Below, piece by piece: positions 34,203 to 43,239 of a stretch of 49,516 bases of DNA; position 1 is the stretch's first letter, and each line of letters opens with the position of its first letter. The DNA is from Prolixibacteraceae bacterium. Lineage in GTDB: Bacteria; Bacteroidota; Bacteroidia; Bacteroidales; Prolixibacteraceae. The notes beneath the pieces are model-generated. The model saw nothing but the letters and a program-made list of their open reading frames with translations, ran no database searches and was not told where the DNA came from. Position numbers and translations under genes: made by a program. The stretch is from assembly GCA_025355875.1 (NCBI GenBank), contig JANXYV010000128.1:1-49516 (forward strand), read 5' to 3'.

Positions 34203-35009
34203 ATGAAAGGACAAAACTTAAAAGACGCATTAAAATCGACTTTCGTACTGGCGGTTATTTTGGCATGTGCATTGGCTGGTTACCTGATTTATTCACAAAT
34301 CATGGGTAATCCTGTAAACTTTGAAGGTGGTAATCCAAAAGGTCATCCACTACCAGGTAACTACCTCGGAATTATCTACCGGGGAGGATTCATTGTTCCT
34401 GTTCTTATCGCGGTCAACCTGATCCTTCTTACTTTTGTTGTTGAACGTATCATCATGCTTGGTGTTGCCGGTGGTAAAGGAAATTTGAATGTTTTTGTAC
34501 GCAATCTTCAAACACTTTTAAACGACAACAAGATTGAGGATGCATCGAATTTGTGTGACAAACAAAGAGGATCTATTGCCAACGTTATGAAAGCAGGTCT
34601 TCATCGTTACAGAGCTTTGCAAGCAGACAAAACTCTCCAGAATGACCAAAAAGTGCTTGCCCTCCAAAAAGATTTGGAAGAGGCCTCTGCTCTTGAATTA
34701 CCTGTACTTTCACAAAATCTTATTATTCTTTCAACCATTGCTTCTGTATCAGTATTGATCGGTCTTATCGGAACTGTGCTTGGTATGATTCGTGCATTCG
34801 GTGCTTTGGCAACTTCAGGTGCTCCAGACTCCCTTGCTTTGGCAAACGGTATTTCTGAAGCTCTTGTTAATACAGCATTCGGTATCACAGGATCAACTTT
34901 GTCTATCATAGCTTATAACTATTTTTCAGCCAAGATCGATACAGTAACATATAAAATGGATGAGGCTAGTTTTAGCGTAACTCAAACATTTGCTTCAACT
35001 TTGAAGTAG
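34203..35009 (+). CDS. exbB: ExbB/TolQ/MotA-family proton channel protein
   Basis: A 268-residue inner-membrane protein that with ExbD converts proton motive force into movement of TonB. Membrane segments are at about 15-32, 60-82, 172-195 and 212-235; one N-terminal helix is extra relative to minimal TolQ. The core motifs NLIILSTIASVSVLIGLIGTVLGMI and ALVNTAFGITGSTLSIIAYN are typical of the family. The ATG at 34203 is used; a TTG two codons upstream is in frame. Two ExbD genes and TonB follow on the same strand. Confidence 0.93.
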   Translation: MKGQNLKDALKSTFVLAVILACALAGYLIYSQIMGNPVNFEGGNPKGHPLPGNYLGIIYRGGFIVPVLIAVNLILLTFVVERIIMLGVAGGKGNLNVFVRNLQTLLNDNKIEDASNLCDKQRGSIANVMKAGLHRYRALQADKTLQNDQKVLALQKDLEEASALELPVLSQNLIILSTIASVSVLIGLIGTVLGMIRAFGALATSGAPDSLALANGISEALVNTAFGITGSTLSIIAYNYFSAKIDTVTYKMDEASFSVTQTFASTLK

Positions 35010-35055
35010 TTTTTTAATTTTTCTTTATCGATAAAGAAAAAACAAACTGAAAATA

Positions 35056-35691
35056 ATGGGAAAAATTAAATTAGCTGTAAAAACACCACGAATCGACATG
35101 ACGCCGATGGTGGACTTGTTTTTCCTTCTACTCGTCTTTTTTATTTTGACGGCAACATTTCGTCCTGAGGAAGCTGCACCGATTAAAACGCCACAATCAA
35201 CCTCACCGACTCCAATTCCTGACAGCCATCTTGTTACAATTATGATTTCAAAGGATGACAAAGTTTTTTTTAATGTTGATAATGGTTCTGACACAATTGA
35301 ACACATTCGCGGGAAAATTTTACAGGCGATAGGTAGTCAATATCAGATTAAATTTACTCCAAAAGAAATCAAGAAATTTGAAGGATTGGCATCATTTGGA
35401 TTACCTGCGGTAAAGCTTCAGGCTTTTTTAAATGCACCAGATCCAAAAGCACGCGAAGCGATGCAGGTAGGAATTCCGATTGACTCTTTAGATAATCAGT
35501 TGATGTATTGGATCAGATTTGCCCGAACTTACAACAATAATCTGGAGTTCGCTCTTAAAGGTGATGGTGATGCAAATTACCCTGCGGTTAAAAAAGTGAT
35601 CGCTATTTTGCAGGACAATAATGTCAATAAGTTCAACTTGACCACTGACCTCAAAGGCGTAGAGTTACCAGCAGAGTTTATTATTAAGTAA
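35056..35691 (+). CDS. exbD: ExbD/TolR-family protein (first copy)
   Basis: A 211-residue protein with a short cytoplasmic N-terminus, a single membrane helix with the conserved aspartate in MTPMVDLFFLLLVFFIL (proton pathway), and a long periplasmic domain. It is longer than the roughly 140 residues of E. coli ExbD owing to an insertion between about residues 85 and 160 (PKEIKKFEGLASFG). It lies 46 nt after exbB. The second copy follows 19 nt downstream; the two probably form heteromeric partners in the ExbB channel. Confidence 0.92.
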   Translation: MGKIKLAVKTPRIDMTPMVDLFFLLLVFFILTATFRPEEAAPIKTPQSTSPTPIPDSHLVTIMISKDDKVFFNVDNGSDTIEHIRGKILQAIGSQYQIKFTPKEIKKFEGLASFGLPAVKLQAFLNAPDPKAREAMQVGIPIDSLDNQLMYWIRFARTYNNNLEFALKGDGDANYPAVKKVIAILQDNNVNKFNLTTDLKGVELPAEFIIK

Positions 35692-35710
35692 ATTTTTAAG
35701 ACATTCCAAA

Positions 35711-36346
35711 ATGGCTGAAATAGTTCAAGAAGAGGGTCACAAAGGTAAAGGCAAAAGAAAAGCGAAGAAACACGGAACGCATATTGATATGACTCCGATG
35801 GTTGACCTCGCCTGTTTGCTCCTTACTTTTTTCATGCTTACAACGGCATTCAATAAACCAAAGGTCATGGAGATTATTCTCCCTGAAAAACCGAAGGAGA
35901 ACGAAAAGCCACCTGAGCTTGATAAAGACAGGGCTCTAAATGTTATACTTGTCGAAAATGACAAAGTACTATGGTATGTAGGTTTGGCTGACCCAAATAA
36001 GACACTTCCGGTTTTGGCCGAGACTGATTTTTCGAAAGACGGAATCCGCAAGGTTCTTTTACAGCGAAATAAAGAATTGTTTACTCGGGTAGGCAATATG
36101 AAAAGAGATGTCATGGAAGGTAAGTTAAAAATACCTAGAGACTCCATTGACGGTCGAATCAAGCGCTTTTATAAGGAAGATAAATCCGGACCAATTGTTC
36201 TAATCAAGGCAGGTGATGGTGTTAAATATCGAAACATTGTTGACATCATGGATGAAATGGCAATTACTAATATTGCCCGATATACACTTGTCGATATTAA
36301 CCCAGTTGAAAAAACGATGGTTCAAAATCATAAAAAATCGAATTAG
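35711..36346 (+). CDS. exbD: ExbD/TolR-family protein (second copy)
   Basis: A second 211-residue ExbD-family protein with a lysine-rich cytoplasmic N-terminus (GHKGKGKRKAKKHGTH), the membrane segment MTPMVDLACLLLTFFMLTTAF with the key Asp, and a periplasmic domain with KPKENEKPPELDKDRALNVIL. It differs substantially from the first copy outside the membrane helix, so it is not a recent duplicate. It lies 43 nt before the tonB gene. Confidence 0.92.
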   Translation: MAEIVQEEGHKGKGKRKAKKHGTHIDMTPMVDLACLLLTFFMLTTAFNKPKVMEIILPEKPKENEKPPELDKDRALNVILVENDKVLWYVGLADPNKTLPVLAETDFSKDGIRKVLLQRNKELFTRVGNMKRDVMEGKLKIPRDSIDGRIKRFYKEDKSGPIVLIKAGDGVKYRNIVDIMDEMAITNIARYTLVDINPVEKTMVQNHKKSN

Positions 36347-36389
36347 TCAGTTGTCGCCATTAATAAACCATAATAAATGGATTTGAATC

Positions 36390-37172
36390 ATGGATAATGA
36401 ATTGCTTAAAAACGAAGCCGTAACCCTTGAAGAAATAGTTTTCGAAAAGAGGAATAAAGAATACGGTGCTTACGTATTGCGCAAGAAGTTTAGAAAATTC
36501 TTACTTATAGCCTTTTTGATCTCTTTATTCAGTATAGGTGGCGCAGTATTAGTCCCTTTCATTCAGGCTTTAAACAACAAGGGCAAGAATGTTGCTTTAG
36601 TTAAAAATACGGTGGTCAGTATGGAAAATTTAAAGGCTGATGATGATGTTCCGCCACCGCCACCACCGCCACCACCACCACCGGCAGCCGCTGAGGCTCA
36701 GGTAAAATATGTAGCTCCCGTTGTTGTAGATAGTGTGTCGGTTGAAGTAGAACTAGCCACAGTTAGCGAAGTCAATGAAACTGTTACCAACGAACCAGTT
36801 CCTGAGAAAATTGAGGTCGTCAAGGAAGAAGAACCAGCAATTGTTCAGGAAGAAGAAGTTTTCTTAATTGTTGAAGAACAAGCTACTTTTCAAGGCGGAG
36901 ATGTTCAGTCATTTCGCGAATGGGTTATGAAAAACATCAAATACCCAACTGTTGCCCAGGAAAACGGTATTAAAGGTAAAGTTTATGTGCAATATGCAGT
37001 AAACTCAAAAGGTGAAGTTTGTGACGTTAAAGTTGTTCGCGGTGTCGATCCTTCACTCGATAAGGAAGCTGTCAGGGTGATTATGTCCTCACCAAAATGG
37101 GAACCTGCAAAACAGAGAGGAACCAGAGTGAAACAACAATTCACTATACCGATCTCATTTGTACTTCAGTAA
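36390..37172 (+). CDS. tonB: TonB energy transducer
   Basis: A 260-residue TonB protein. The cytoplasmic N-terminus (NEAVTLEEIVFEKRNKEYGAY) is the Bacteroidota-type extension, followed by one membrane helix (about 36-58), a run of eleven prolines (about 89-99), an acidic Glu/Val-rich linker, and a C-terminal TonB domain (FQGGDVQSFREWVMKNIKYP, then KGKVYVQYAVNSKGEVCDVKV). It closes the operon and is followed by a strong terminator, so outer-membrane transport is the operon's end point. Confidence 0.95.
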   Translation: MDNELLKNEAVTLEEIVFEKRNKEYGAYVLRKKFRKFLLIAFLISLFSIGGAVLVPFIQALNNKGKNVALVKNTVVSMENLKADDDVPPPPPPPPPPPAAAEAQVKYVAPVVVDSVSVEVELATVSEVNETVTNEPVPEKIEVVKEEEPAIVQEEEVFLIVEEQATFQGGDVQSFREWVMKNIKYPTVAQENGIKGKVYVQYAVNSKGEVCDVKVVRGVDPSLDKEAVRVIMSSPKWEPAKQRGTRVKQQFTIPISFVLQ

Positions 37173-37195
37173 AAATGTTTTTATACACAATAGTA

Positions 37196-37226
37196 AAAAA
37201 GGGTTGTCGATTGATGACCCTTTTTT
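37196..37226 (+). terminator. Terminator after tonB
   Basis: An A-run and GGGTTGTC pair with GATGACCC and a T-run around a GATT loop, giving a 13-14 bp stem with two G-U pairs, ending in six T. It lies 24 nt after the tonB stop. Confidence 0.88.
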
Positions 37227-37250
37227 GGCATTATTAACCAAATTCCCAAT

Positions 37251-38480
37251 ATGAAGTTTGATGACTACCGCATCTCAGCTGAAATAAAAAGAAACCTGGC
37301 CGAACTGGGATTTCGTCGGCCAACTGATATTCAGTACAAAGCAATTACCCCAATTTTAAAGGGGGACGATGTTTTAGCCATTGCTCAGACCGGTACCGGT
37401 AAAACTGCAGCATTTGCTATTCCGGTCATCGATCTGATCAATCAGCAAAAAAGCAGTAGCCGGAGTGATTTCATCAGTTGTCTGGTGATGGTTCCAACCC
37501 GCGAATTAGCCCTTCAAATCACGGAAGTATTTCAATCGATTGGTCAGCACACCTTGGTAAAAACAGCCTGCGTCTTTGGTGGGGTCGATCAGGATCCGCA
37601 GATTTCAAAATTGAAAAAAGGGGTTGATATATTGATTGCAACACCGGGTCGAATGTTTGATTTAGTTCATCAGGACCATATTGTTCTTGACAAAATCCAA
37701 TACCTGATTCTGGACGAAGCCGACCACATGCTGGCACTCGGATTTATAAAAGACATCCGCCAACTGATCCATCGTTTGCCCAAATACCGTCAAACTTTAT
37801 TCTTTTCAGCCACGATCAATCCTGAAATTAAAGAACTTGCCTATTCTCTGGTTACCAATCCAATCCGGATCGAAATGTCGCCAAAAGATCCGGTGGCAAA
37901 AAACGTGACCCATGCAGTTGCTATGATTGAAATGGATGACAAACGGTTTTTTCTGGAAAGGATGATTAAAGAAAATCCTGAATCGAAAATTCTCGTTTTC
38001 GTACGAACCAAAGTCAGGGCTGAACGGGTTTTTAAGGCGATGTGCCGGGCAGAAATCAAGAGCCTGACCATTCATGGCGATAAAGAGCAAAAAGACCGGC
38101 TGGATGTCCTGAGCCAATTCAGATCAGGAGAAGCGAAGGTGTTGATCGCAACCGATGTCAGTGCCCGTGGAATTGATATTCCGGACGTTGATTACGTTAT
38201 TAATTACGATTTACCTGATGTGGCCGAGAATTATGTACACCGCGTAGGTCGTACAGGACGTGGCATAAAGAAAGGACTGGCAATTTCATTTTGCAGCCCG
38301 GAAGAGAAACCGGTTCTGGCCGAAATCGAAGAATTTCTTGATAAAAAGGTAAGTGTACTGATCATCGATAAGGAAGAATATACAACAACAGTCGATCTGG
38401 CTGCCGACAATCCAAACGATTGGAAAGCCTTACTTCGCGACGAAGAACAAAATGCGAAACCAAAAAAGAAAAGAAGATAG
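37251..38480 (+). CDS. DEAD-box ATP-dependent RNA helicase
   Basis: A 409-residue DEAD-box helicase with all core motifs: Q-motif region PTDIQYKAITP, Walker A AQTGTGKTAAF, PTRELALQ, TPGRM, DEAD as LDEADHML, SAT, and motifs V-VI ATDVSARGIDIP and HRVGRTGRG. The C-terminal tail is short and lysine-rich (KPKKKRR), typical of small Bacteroidota RhlE-like helicases involved in ribosome or mRNA metabolism; the exact subfamily is not certain. It begins 24 nt after the tonB terminator and is monocistronic. Confidence 0.95.
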   Translation: MKFDDYRISAEIKRNLAELGFRRPTDIQYKAITPILKGDDVLAIAQTGTGKTAAFAIPVIDLINQQKSSSRSDFISCLVMVPTRELALQITEVFQSIGQHTLVKTACVFGGVDQDPQISKLKKGVDILIATPGRMFDLVHQDHIVLDKIQYLILDEADHMLALGFIKDIRQLIHRLPKYRQTLFFSATINPEIKELAYSLVTNPIRIEMSPKDPVAKNVTHAVAMIEMDDKRFFLERMIKENPESKILVFVRTKVRAERVFKAMCRAEIKSLTIHGDKEQKDRLDVLSQFRSGEAKVLIATDVSARGIDIPDVDYVINYDLPDVAENYVHRVGRTGRGIKKGLAISFCSPEEKPVLAEIEEFLDKKVSVLIIDKEEYTTTVDLAADNPNDWKALLRDEEQNAKPKKKRR

Positions 38481-38710
38481 CTACCTTCAATATCTCCATT
38501 TTTACAAAGTATCCAGGTGCATCCTTCTTTGATTCAAAATCGGGGAAGGATGTTTCATTTCCGTGACCTTCCATTTTTTTATTTTCACACAATTCCCTAA
38601 ATATTTAAATATTTTTAACAAAACCCTATCATTTTTGAAGGTTATCCTGAATTAATTGTAAATTTTTTGTCAATTGCCTGAATTTTTATACCTGAATTTC
38701 ATTTTTTATA

Positions 38711-38718
38711 TATTTTTG
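38711..38718 (+). promoter_or_regulatory. Possible -7 element of the glutamine synthetase promoter
   Basis: TATTTTTG matches the Bacteroidota TAnnTTTG element 56 nt before the ATG, within an AT-rich region. A correctly spaced -33 TTG box was not found, so this is tentative. Confidence 0.35.
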
Positions 38719-38774
38719 TTAAGGAAATATTTAAGGACAAAAGACAAAATATAAACTTTTAAAATTTAAAAATT

Positions 38775-40964
38775 ATGGCACAATTTAGATTTAAAGCGCT
38801 TGAGGAAGTTTTGACAAGAAAACCAGTCGAAGTAAAACGCGAAGAAAATCTGGTTTCCGATTTCTATGGAATGAATGTTTTCGATCGTCCGAAAATGAAA
38901 AAATACCTTTCGAAGGAAGCATTCAAAGCAGTTATTGACGCCATTGACCATGGTACTCCAATCGATCGCAAGATGGCCGATCAGGTTGCTCAGGGAATGA
39001 AATCATGGGCTTTGGAAAATGGGGCAACTCACATTACCCACTGGTTCCACCCTTTAACTGATGGCACTGCTGAAAAACATGATGCCTTTATAGTTCACGG
39101 CGAAAATGGCGGTGTAGTGGAAGCATTGTCAGGCTCTATGCTGGCACAACAGGAACCTGATGCTTCTTCTTTCCCAAGCGGGGGTATCCGTCAGACATTT
39201 GAAGCCCGTGGATATACCGCCTGGGATCCATCCTCACCAGCATTCATAGTTGACAACACCCTGACTATTCCGACCATCTTCATCTCTTATACCGGCGAAG
39301 CACTCGACTTTAAAACACCTTTATTAAGAGCAATTGCTGCTGTAGATAAAGCTGCAACCGAAGTTTGCCAGATGTTCGATAAAAATGTAACCAAAGTAAA
39401 TGCAAATTTAGGTTGGGAACAGGAATACTTCCTGATTGACGAAGCTTTATACATGGCACGCCCTGACTTAATGTTAACCGGAAGGACTTTGATGGGACAC
39501 TCTGCTTCGAAAGATCAGCAGTTGGACGACCACTATTTCAGTTCAATTCCAACCCGCGTTTTCCGTTTCATGGAAGATCTGGAAAATGAAGCTTTCAAAT
39601 TAGGCATTCCGGTAAAAACCCGCCATAACGAGGTTGCACCAAACCAATTCGAGCTTGCTCCTATTTACGAAGAATTGAACCTGGCGAACGACCACAACCA
39701 GATGGTTATGGACCTGATGAAAAAAATTGCCCGTCGTCATAATTTCGCTGTTCTTTTGCACGAAAAACCATTCGCCGGAATCAACGGATCAGGAAAACAC
39801 AACAACTGGTCACTTTCAACCGATACCGGTGTAAACTTGTTTTCACCGGGGAAAAACCCAAAATCAAACCTGCAATTCCTCACTTTTGTAATCAATACCC
39901 TGAAAGCATTGCATGTGAACCAGGATTTGTTGCTTGCCAGCATCATGAATGCTCCGAATGCACACCGTTTGGGAGCCAACGAAGCTCCACCGGCAATCAT
40001 TTCTGCGTTCCTCGGAACAGAAGTAACAAAGATGTTGGATTTAATGGAAGAATCTGTGGTTGACCGCAAAATGACTCCGGAAGAAAAAACTGCTTTGAAG
40101 TTAAATATTGGCCGTATCCCTGAAATTATTCTGGACACCACCGACCGTAACCGTACTTCTCCGTTTGCATTCACCGGAAACCGTTTCGAATTCCGCGCCG
40201 TAGGTTCTTCTGCAAACTGCGCTGGTGCTATGATTGCTTTAAATACTGCGATTGCTGATCAGCTTGCCAAATTCAAAGTTGATGTTGATGTTTTGATCGA
40301 AGCAGGCGTTAAGAAAGACGAAGCTATTTTCCAGGTATTAAAGAAACTGATCATCGAGTCAAAAGATATCCGTTTCAATGGGAATGGGTACAGCGAAGAA
40401 TGGAAAGTAGAAGCTGCACGTCGCGGTTTAACAAATATCTCAAGTGTTCCAACTGCTTTGGAAGCATATCACGACAAACGTGTTGTTGAAATGTTCAGAA
40501 AAGCCGGAGTATTGAGCGAACGCGAAATCGAAGGTCGTGTTGAAGTTGAATATGAAAAGTATACTAAGAAAATCCAGATTGAAGCCCGAGTTCTGGGTGA
40601 TTTAGCTATCAACCACATCGTTCCGACGGCAATTGAATATCAGACCATGTTGCTTGACAACGTAAAAAATCTGAAACTTGTATTCGACGAAGCAGAATAT
40701 AAAACACTTTCTGAAGGTCGTATCGAACTGATCAGAGAAATTGGTGGTCATGTTTCTTCAATCAAACTGAAAGTGAAAGATATGATTGAAGCACGTAAAG
40801 TGGCTAACAACATCGAATCAGAAAAAGAAAAAGCATATGCTTACGAAGGCAGTATAAAACCTTACCTGGAGGATATCCGTTACCACATCGATAAACTGGA
40901 ATTGATTGTTGACAACGAATTATGGCCACTACCAAAATACAGGGAATTGCTTTTCGTGAAATAG
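38775..40964 (+). CDS. glnN: Glutamine synthetase type III
   Basis: A 729-residue glutamine synthetase of the GSIII class, which makes glutamine from glutamate, ammonium and ATP and is the usual form in Bacteroidota. Recognisable regions are DGTAEKHDAFI, the SFPSGGIRQTFEARGYTAWD segment specific to GSIII, NANLGWEQEYFLID (metal-binding Glu), HNEVAPNQFELAPIYEELNLA, GINGSGKHNNWSL and NRTSPFAFTGNRFEFRAVG. The length fits the class (about 730). The AT-rich upstream region of about 290 nt suggests independent regulation. A strong terminator follows. Confidence 0.97.
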   Translation: MAQFRFKALEEVLTRKPVEVKREENLVSDFYGMNVFDRPKMKKYLSKEAFKAVIDAIDHGTPIDRKMADQVAQGMKSWALENGATHITHWFHPLTDGTAEKHDAFIVHGENGGVVEALSGSMLAQQEPDASSFPSGGIRQTFEARGYTAWDPSSPAFIVDNTLTIPTIFISYTGEALDFKTPLLRAIAAVDKAATEVCQMFDKNVTKVNANLGWEQEYFLIDEALYMARPDLMLTGRTLMGHSASKDQQLDDHYFSSIPTRVFRFMEDLENEAFKLGIPVKTRHNEVAPNQFELAPIYEELNLANDHNQMVMDLMKKIARRHNFAVLLHEKPFAGINGSGKHNNWSLSTDTGVNLFSPGKNPKSNLQFLTFVINTLKALHVNQDLLLASIMNAPNAHRLGANEAPPAIISAFLGTEVTKMLDLMEESVVDRKMTPEEKTALKLNIGRIPEIILDTTDRNRTSPFAFTGNRFEFRAVGSSANCAGAMIALNTAIADQLAKFKVDVDVLIEAGVKKDEAIFQVLKKLIIESKDIRFNGNGYSEEWKVEAARRGLTNISSVPTALEAYHDKRVVEMFRKAGVLSEREIEGRVEVEYEKYTKKIQIEARVLGDLAINHIVPTAIEYQTMLLDNVKNLKLVFDEAEYKTLSEGRIELIREIGGHVSSIKLKVKDMIEARKVANNIESEKEKAYAYEGSIKPYLEDIRYHIDKLELIVDNELWPLPKYRELLFVK

Positions 40965-40989
40965 TTTTTGAAAACATACCTACAGAACT

Positions 40990-41022
40990 AAAGGCTTCCG
41001 GCAAAAACCGGAAGCCTTTTTT
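40990..41022 (+). terminator. Terminator after glutamine synthetase III
   Basis: AAAGGCTTCCGG, a five-A loop and CCGGAAGCC form a perfect stem followed by TTTTTT, 26 nt after the stop codon. Confidence 0.93.
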
Positions 41023-41138
41023 ATGCCCAGAACCTATTCTTCGATTTCTTTCAGTCTGGCATACTTTAAATAAACCTTTTCCGTTTTTTTAGAATGGATT
41101 TAAAATGGTTACTTTTACCGCCAAACGTTTAATATCAA

Positions 41139-43115
41139 ATGAAGAATCCCGTTATTCCCATAATATTTCTCCTCCTTTTGATCATCATTCTTGGCTCTTG
41201 TTCTGCCCGGAAATATTTGGAAACTGGAAGTAAATCATACGAAATCGGTGAATATTTTCAGGCTATAGAAAAATACCGAAAAGCATACCGAAGCCCAAAA
41301 CTAAGCACCGAAAAATCTGATCTGGCTTTCAAAATTGGCGAATGCTATTTCAGGTTAAGCGATTTTGCAAAAGCTTCGGTCTGGTATAAAAATGCCATAA
41401 AACGCAATTGTTCAGAGCCTTTTTGCATGCTTCATTTTGCTCATTGTTTGCGTGCCACACAAAATTACAACGATGCAATTACTTGGTACCAAACTTATCT
41501 CGGGGTAAAACCTGATGATGCGGAAGCCAAAAATGGGTTGGAATCAAGCAAGATCGTGAAAGAATGGCTGGATAAACCCAACCGGTATATTGTGAATATC
41601 GTGAAGGAGCTGAACTCAAAAGACAACGATTACTGCCCGGTATTTGTAGGCGGAAAGGACAATGAAATTATTTTCACCTCAACCCGGGAAGTGGTGACCG
41701 GGAAACGCAAAAGCAACATTACCGGAACCCGTTTTGCAGATTTGTTCACTTCAAAGTTTTTGGTTCAGAAACAAAAATGGGAAACCCCCAAATTGCTCGA
41801 CGAAAGCGAAATGATCAACACCGCAAGCGATGAAGGCGCAGCAACGCTATCAGATCGTGGCGATCAGATGATTTTTACCCGCTGCCTCTACGACAAAACA
41901 AAAGACAAGGGCGCTGAATTATTTTCGACCAACCAATCCAGGGGATCCTGGTCCGAGCCCTCGCCGATTGAACTGGTTGGCGACAGCATCATTGCAGCCC
42001 ACCCTTCGTTGAGCGCCGACGGAACCCAGCTTTATTTTGTGTCGGATAAAATGGGCGGCTACGGGGGAAAAGATATCTGGGTGGCTACCGGCAAAGGTGG
42101 CAAATTTGAGAAACCTGAAAATTTAGGCCCAGAAATTAATACTCCTGGTGATGAAGAGTTCCCTTTCATCCGCGAAAATGGCGATTTGTATTTCTCGTCC
42201 AACTATCGCCCCGGAATCGGAGGATTGGATATTTTTAAAGCAGTGAAAAATGATAAGGGAAAATGGAAGGTGGAAAACATGAAAGCACCGATCAATTCGC
42301 CCGGCGATGATTTTGGCATTGCTTTTATCAAAGGTGAAGATGAAAAAGGAATGTTTTCGTCGAACCGGAAAGGATCGAAAAGCGACGATATTTATTCATT
42401 CTACCTTCCTCCCAAGGTGTTCAATGCGTCAGGCGATGTTTTTAACAAGGAAACCAGCCAGAAAATTGACGGAGCCATGATCCGAATTATCGGAACGGAT
42501 GGGACCAACCTGAAAATGCGTGCCGATGGCGGTCATTTTCAGATGAAATTAAAGCCGGAAACCGAATATGTTTTTGCTGCTTTCAGGGATGGATTCCTGA
42601 ACGACAAAGTCAGGACTTCAACCGTCGGACTTACCGACAGCAAAGAATTCAGGTTTGAGTTTAAACTGGCGCCAACCGATGAACCGATCAAGGTCAATAA
42701 CATCAATTATGCTTTTGGCAGCTACGAAATTACCGAAGAATCAAAAGCAGCCCTCGATACCGTTGTCCACATACTTACTGCCAATCCAACCATCACCATC
42801 GAGTTTATGGCGCATACCGATTATGTAGGCAGCGACAAATTCAACTCCGAACTTTCTCAAAAACGTGCTCAATCGGTAGTCGATTACCTGATTTCAAAAG
42901 GAATCAATCCGGCACGAATGGTTGCCAAAGGCTATGGCAAAACCTGGCCAAAGAAGGTTACCAAAGCAATTGCCAAACAATACGATTTCCTGAAACGTGG
43001 TGACGAGTTGAACGAAGAATTCATCCTGAAACTCACCCCCGAGCAACAGGAAATAGCAAAAATGCTTGACCGGCGAACGGAATTCAGGATCTTGAGCAAC
43101 GATTTCCACGAGTAA
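41139..43115 (+). CDS. PorE-like OmpA-family lipoprotein (TPR, PD40 propeller, OmpA)
   Basis: A 658-residue lipoprotein (lipobox IILGSC, Cys about 21). Domains in order: TPR-like repeats (about 25-150, YEIGEYFQAIEKYRKAYRSP), a WD40/PD40-type beta-propeller with repeated D/E-FSSN strands (about 155-425: NEIIFTSTRE, QLYFVSDKMGGYGGKDIW, DLYFSSNYRPGIGGLDIF), a carboxypeptidase-regulatory-like domain (about 430-520), and a C-terminal OmpA peptidoglycan-binding domain (FMAHTDYVGSDKFNSELSQKRAQSVVDYL). This order matches PorE of the type IX secretion system, and the next gene is a T9SS cargo. Other OmpA-propeller paralogues exist in Bacteroidota, so PorE itself is probable but not certain. Confidence 0.82.
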   Translation: MKNPVIPIIFLLLLIIILGSCSARKYLETGSKSYEIGEYFQAIEKYRKAYRSPKLSTEKSDLAFKIGECYFRLSDFAKASVWYKNAIKRNCSEPFCMLHFAHCLRATQNYNDAITWYQTYLGVKPDDAEAKNGLESSKIVKEWLDKPNRYIVNIVKELNSKDNDYCPVFVGGKDNEIIFTSTREVVTGKRKSNITGTRFADLFTSKFLVQKQKWETPKLLDESEMINTASDEGAATLSDRGDQMIFTRCLYDKTKDKGAELFSTNQSRGSWSEPSPIELVGDSIIAAHPSLSADGTQLYFVSDKMGGYGGKDIWVATGKGGKFEKPENLGPEINTPGDEEFPFIRENGDLYFSSNYRPGIGGLDIFKAVKNDKGKWKVENMKAPINSPGDDFGIAFIKGEDEKGMFSSNRKGSKSDDIYSFYLPPKVFNASGDVFNKETSQKIDGAMIRIIGTDGTNLKMRADGGHFQMKLKPETEYVFAAFRDGFLNDKVRTSTVGLTDSKEFRFEFKLAPTDEPIKVNNINYAFGSYEITEESKAALDTVVHILTANPTITIEFMAHTDYVGSDKFNSELSQKRAQSVVDYLISKGINPARMVAKGYGKTWPKKVTKAIAKQYDFLKRGDELNEEFILKLTPEQQEIAKMLDRRTEFRILSNDFHE

Positions 43116-43239
43116 ACTTTAACTGCTTTTTAATTACAAATTCTAAAATATATTTTAGAATCCAGTTTGAATTTCCTATATTTATTCCGTTCGGAATTTC
43201 TATGGAATAGCATTCAAACTGTTTTAAAAAAACCTACCT

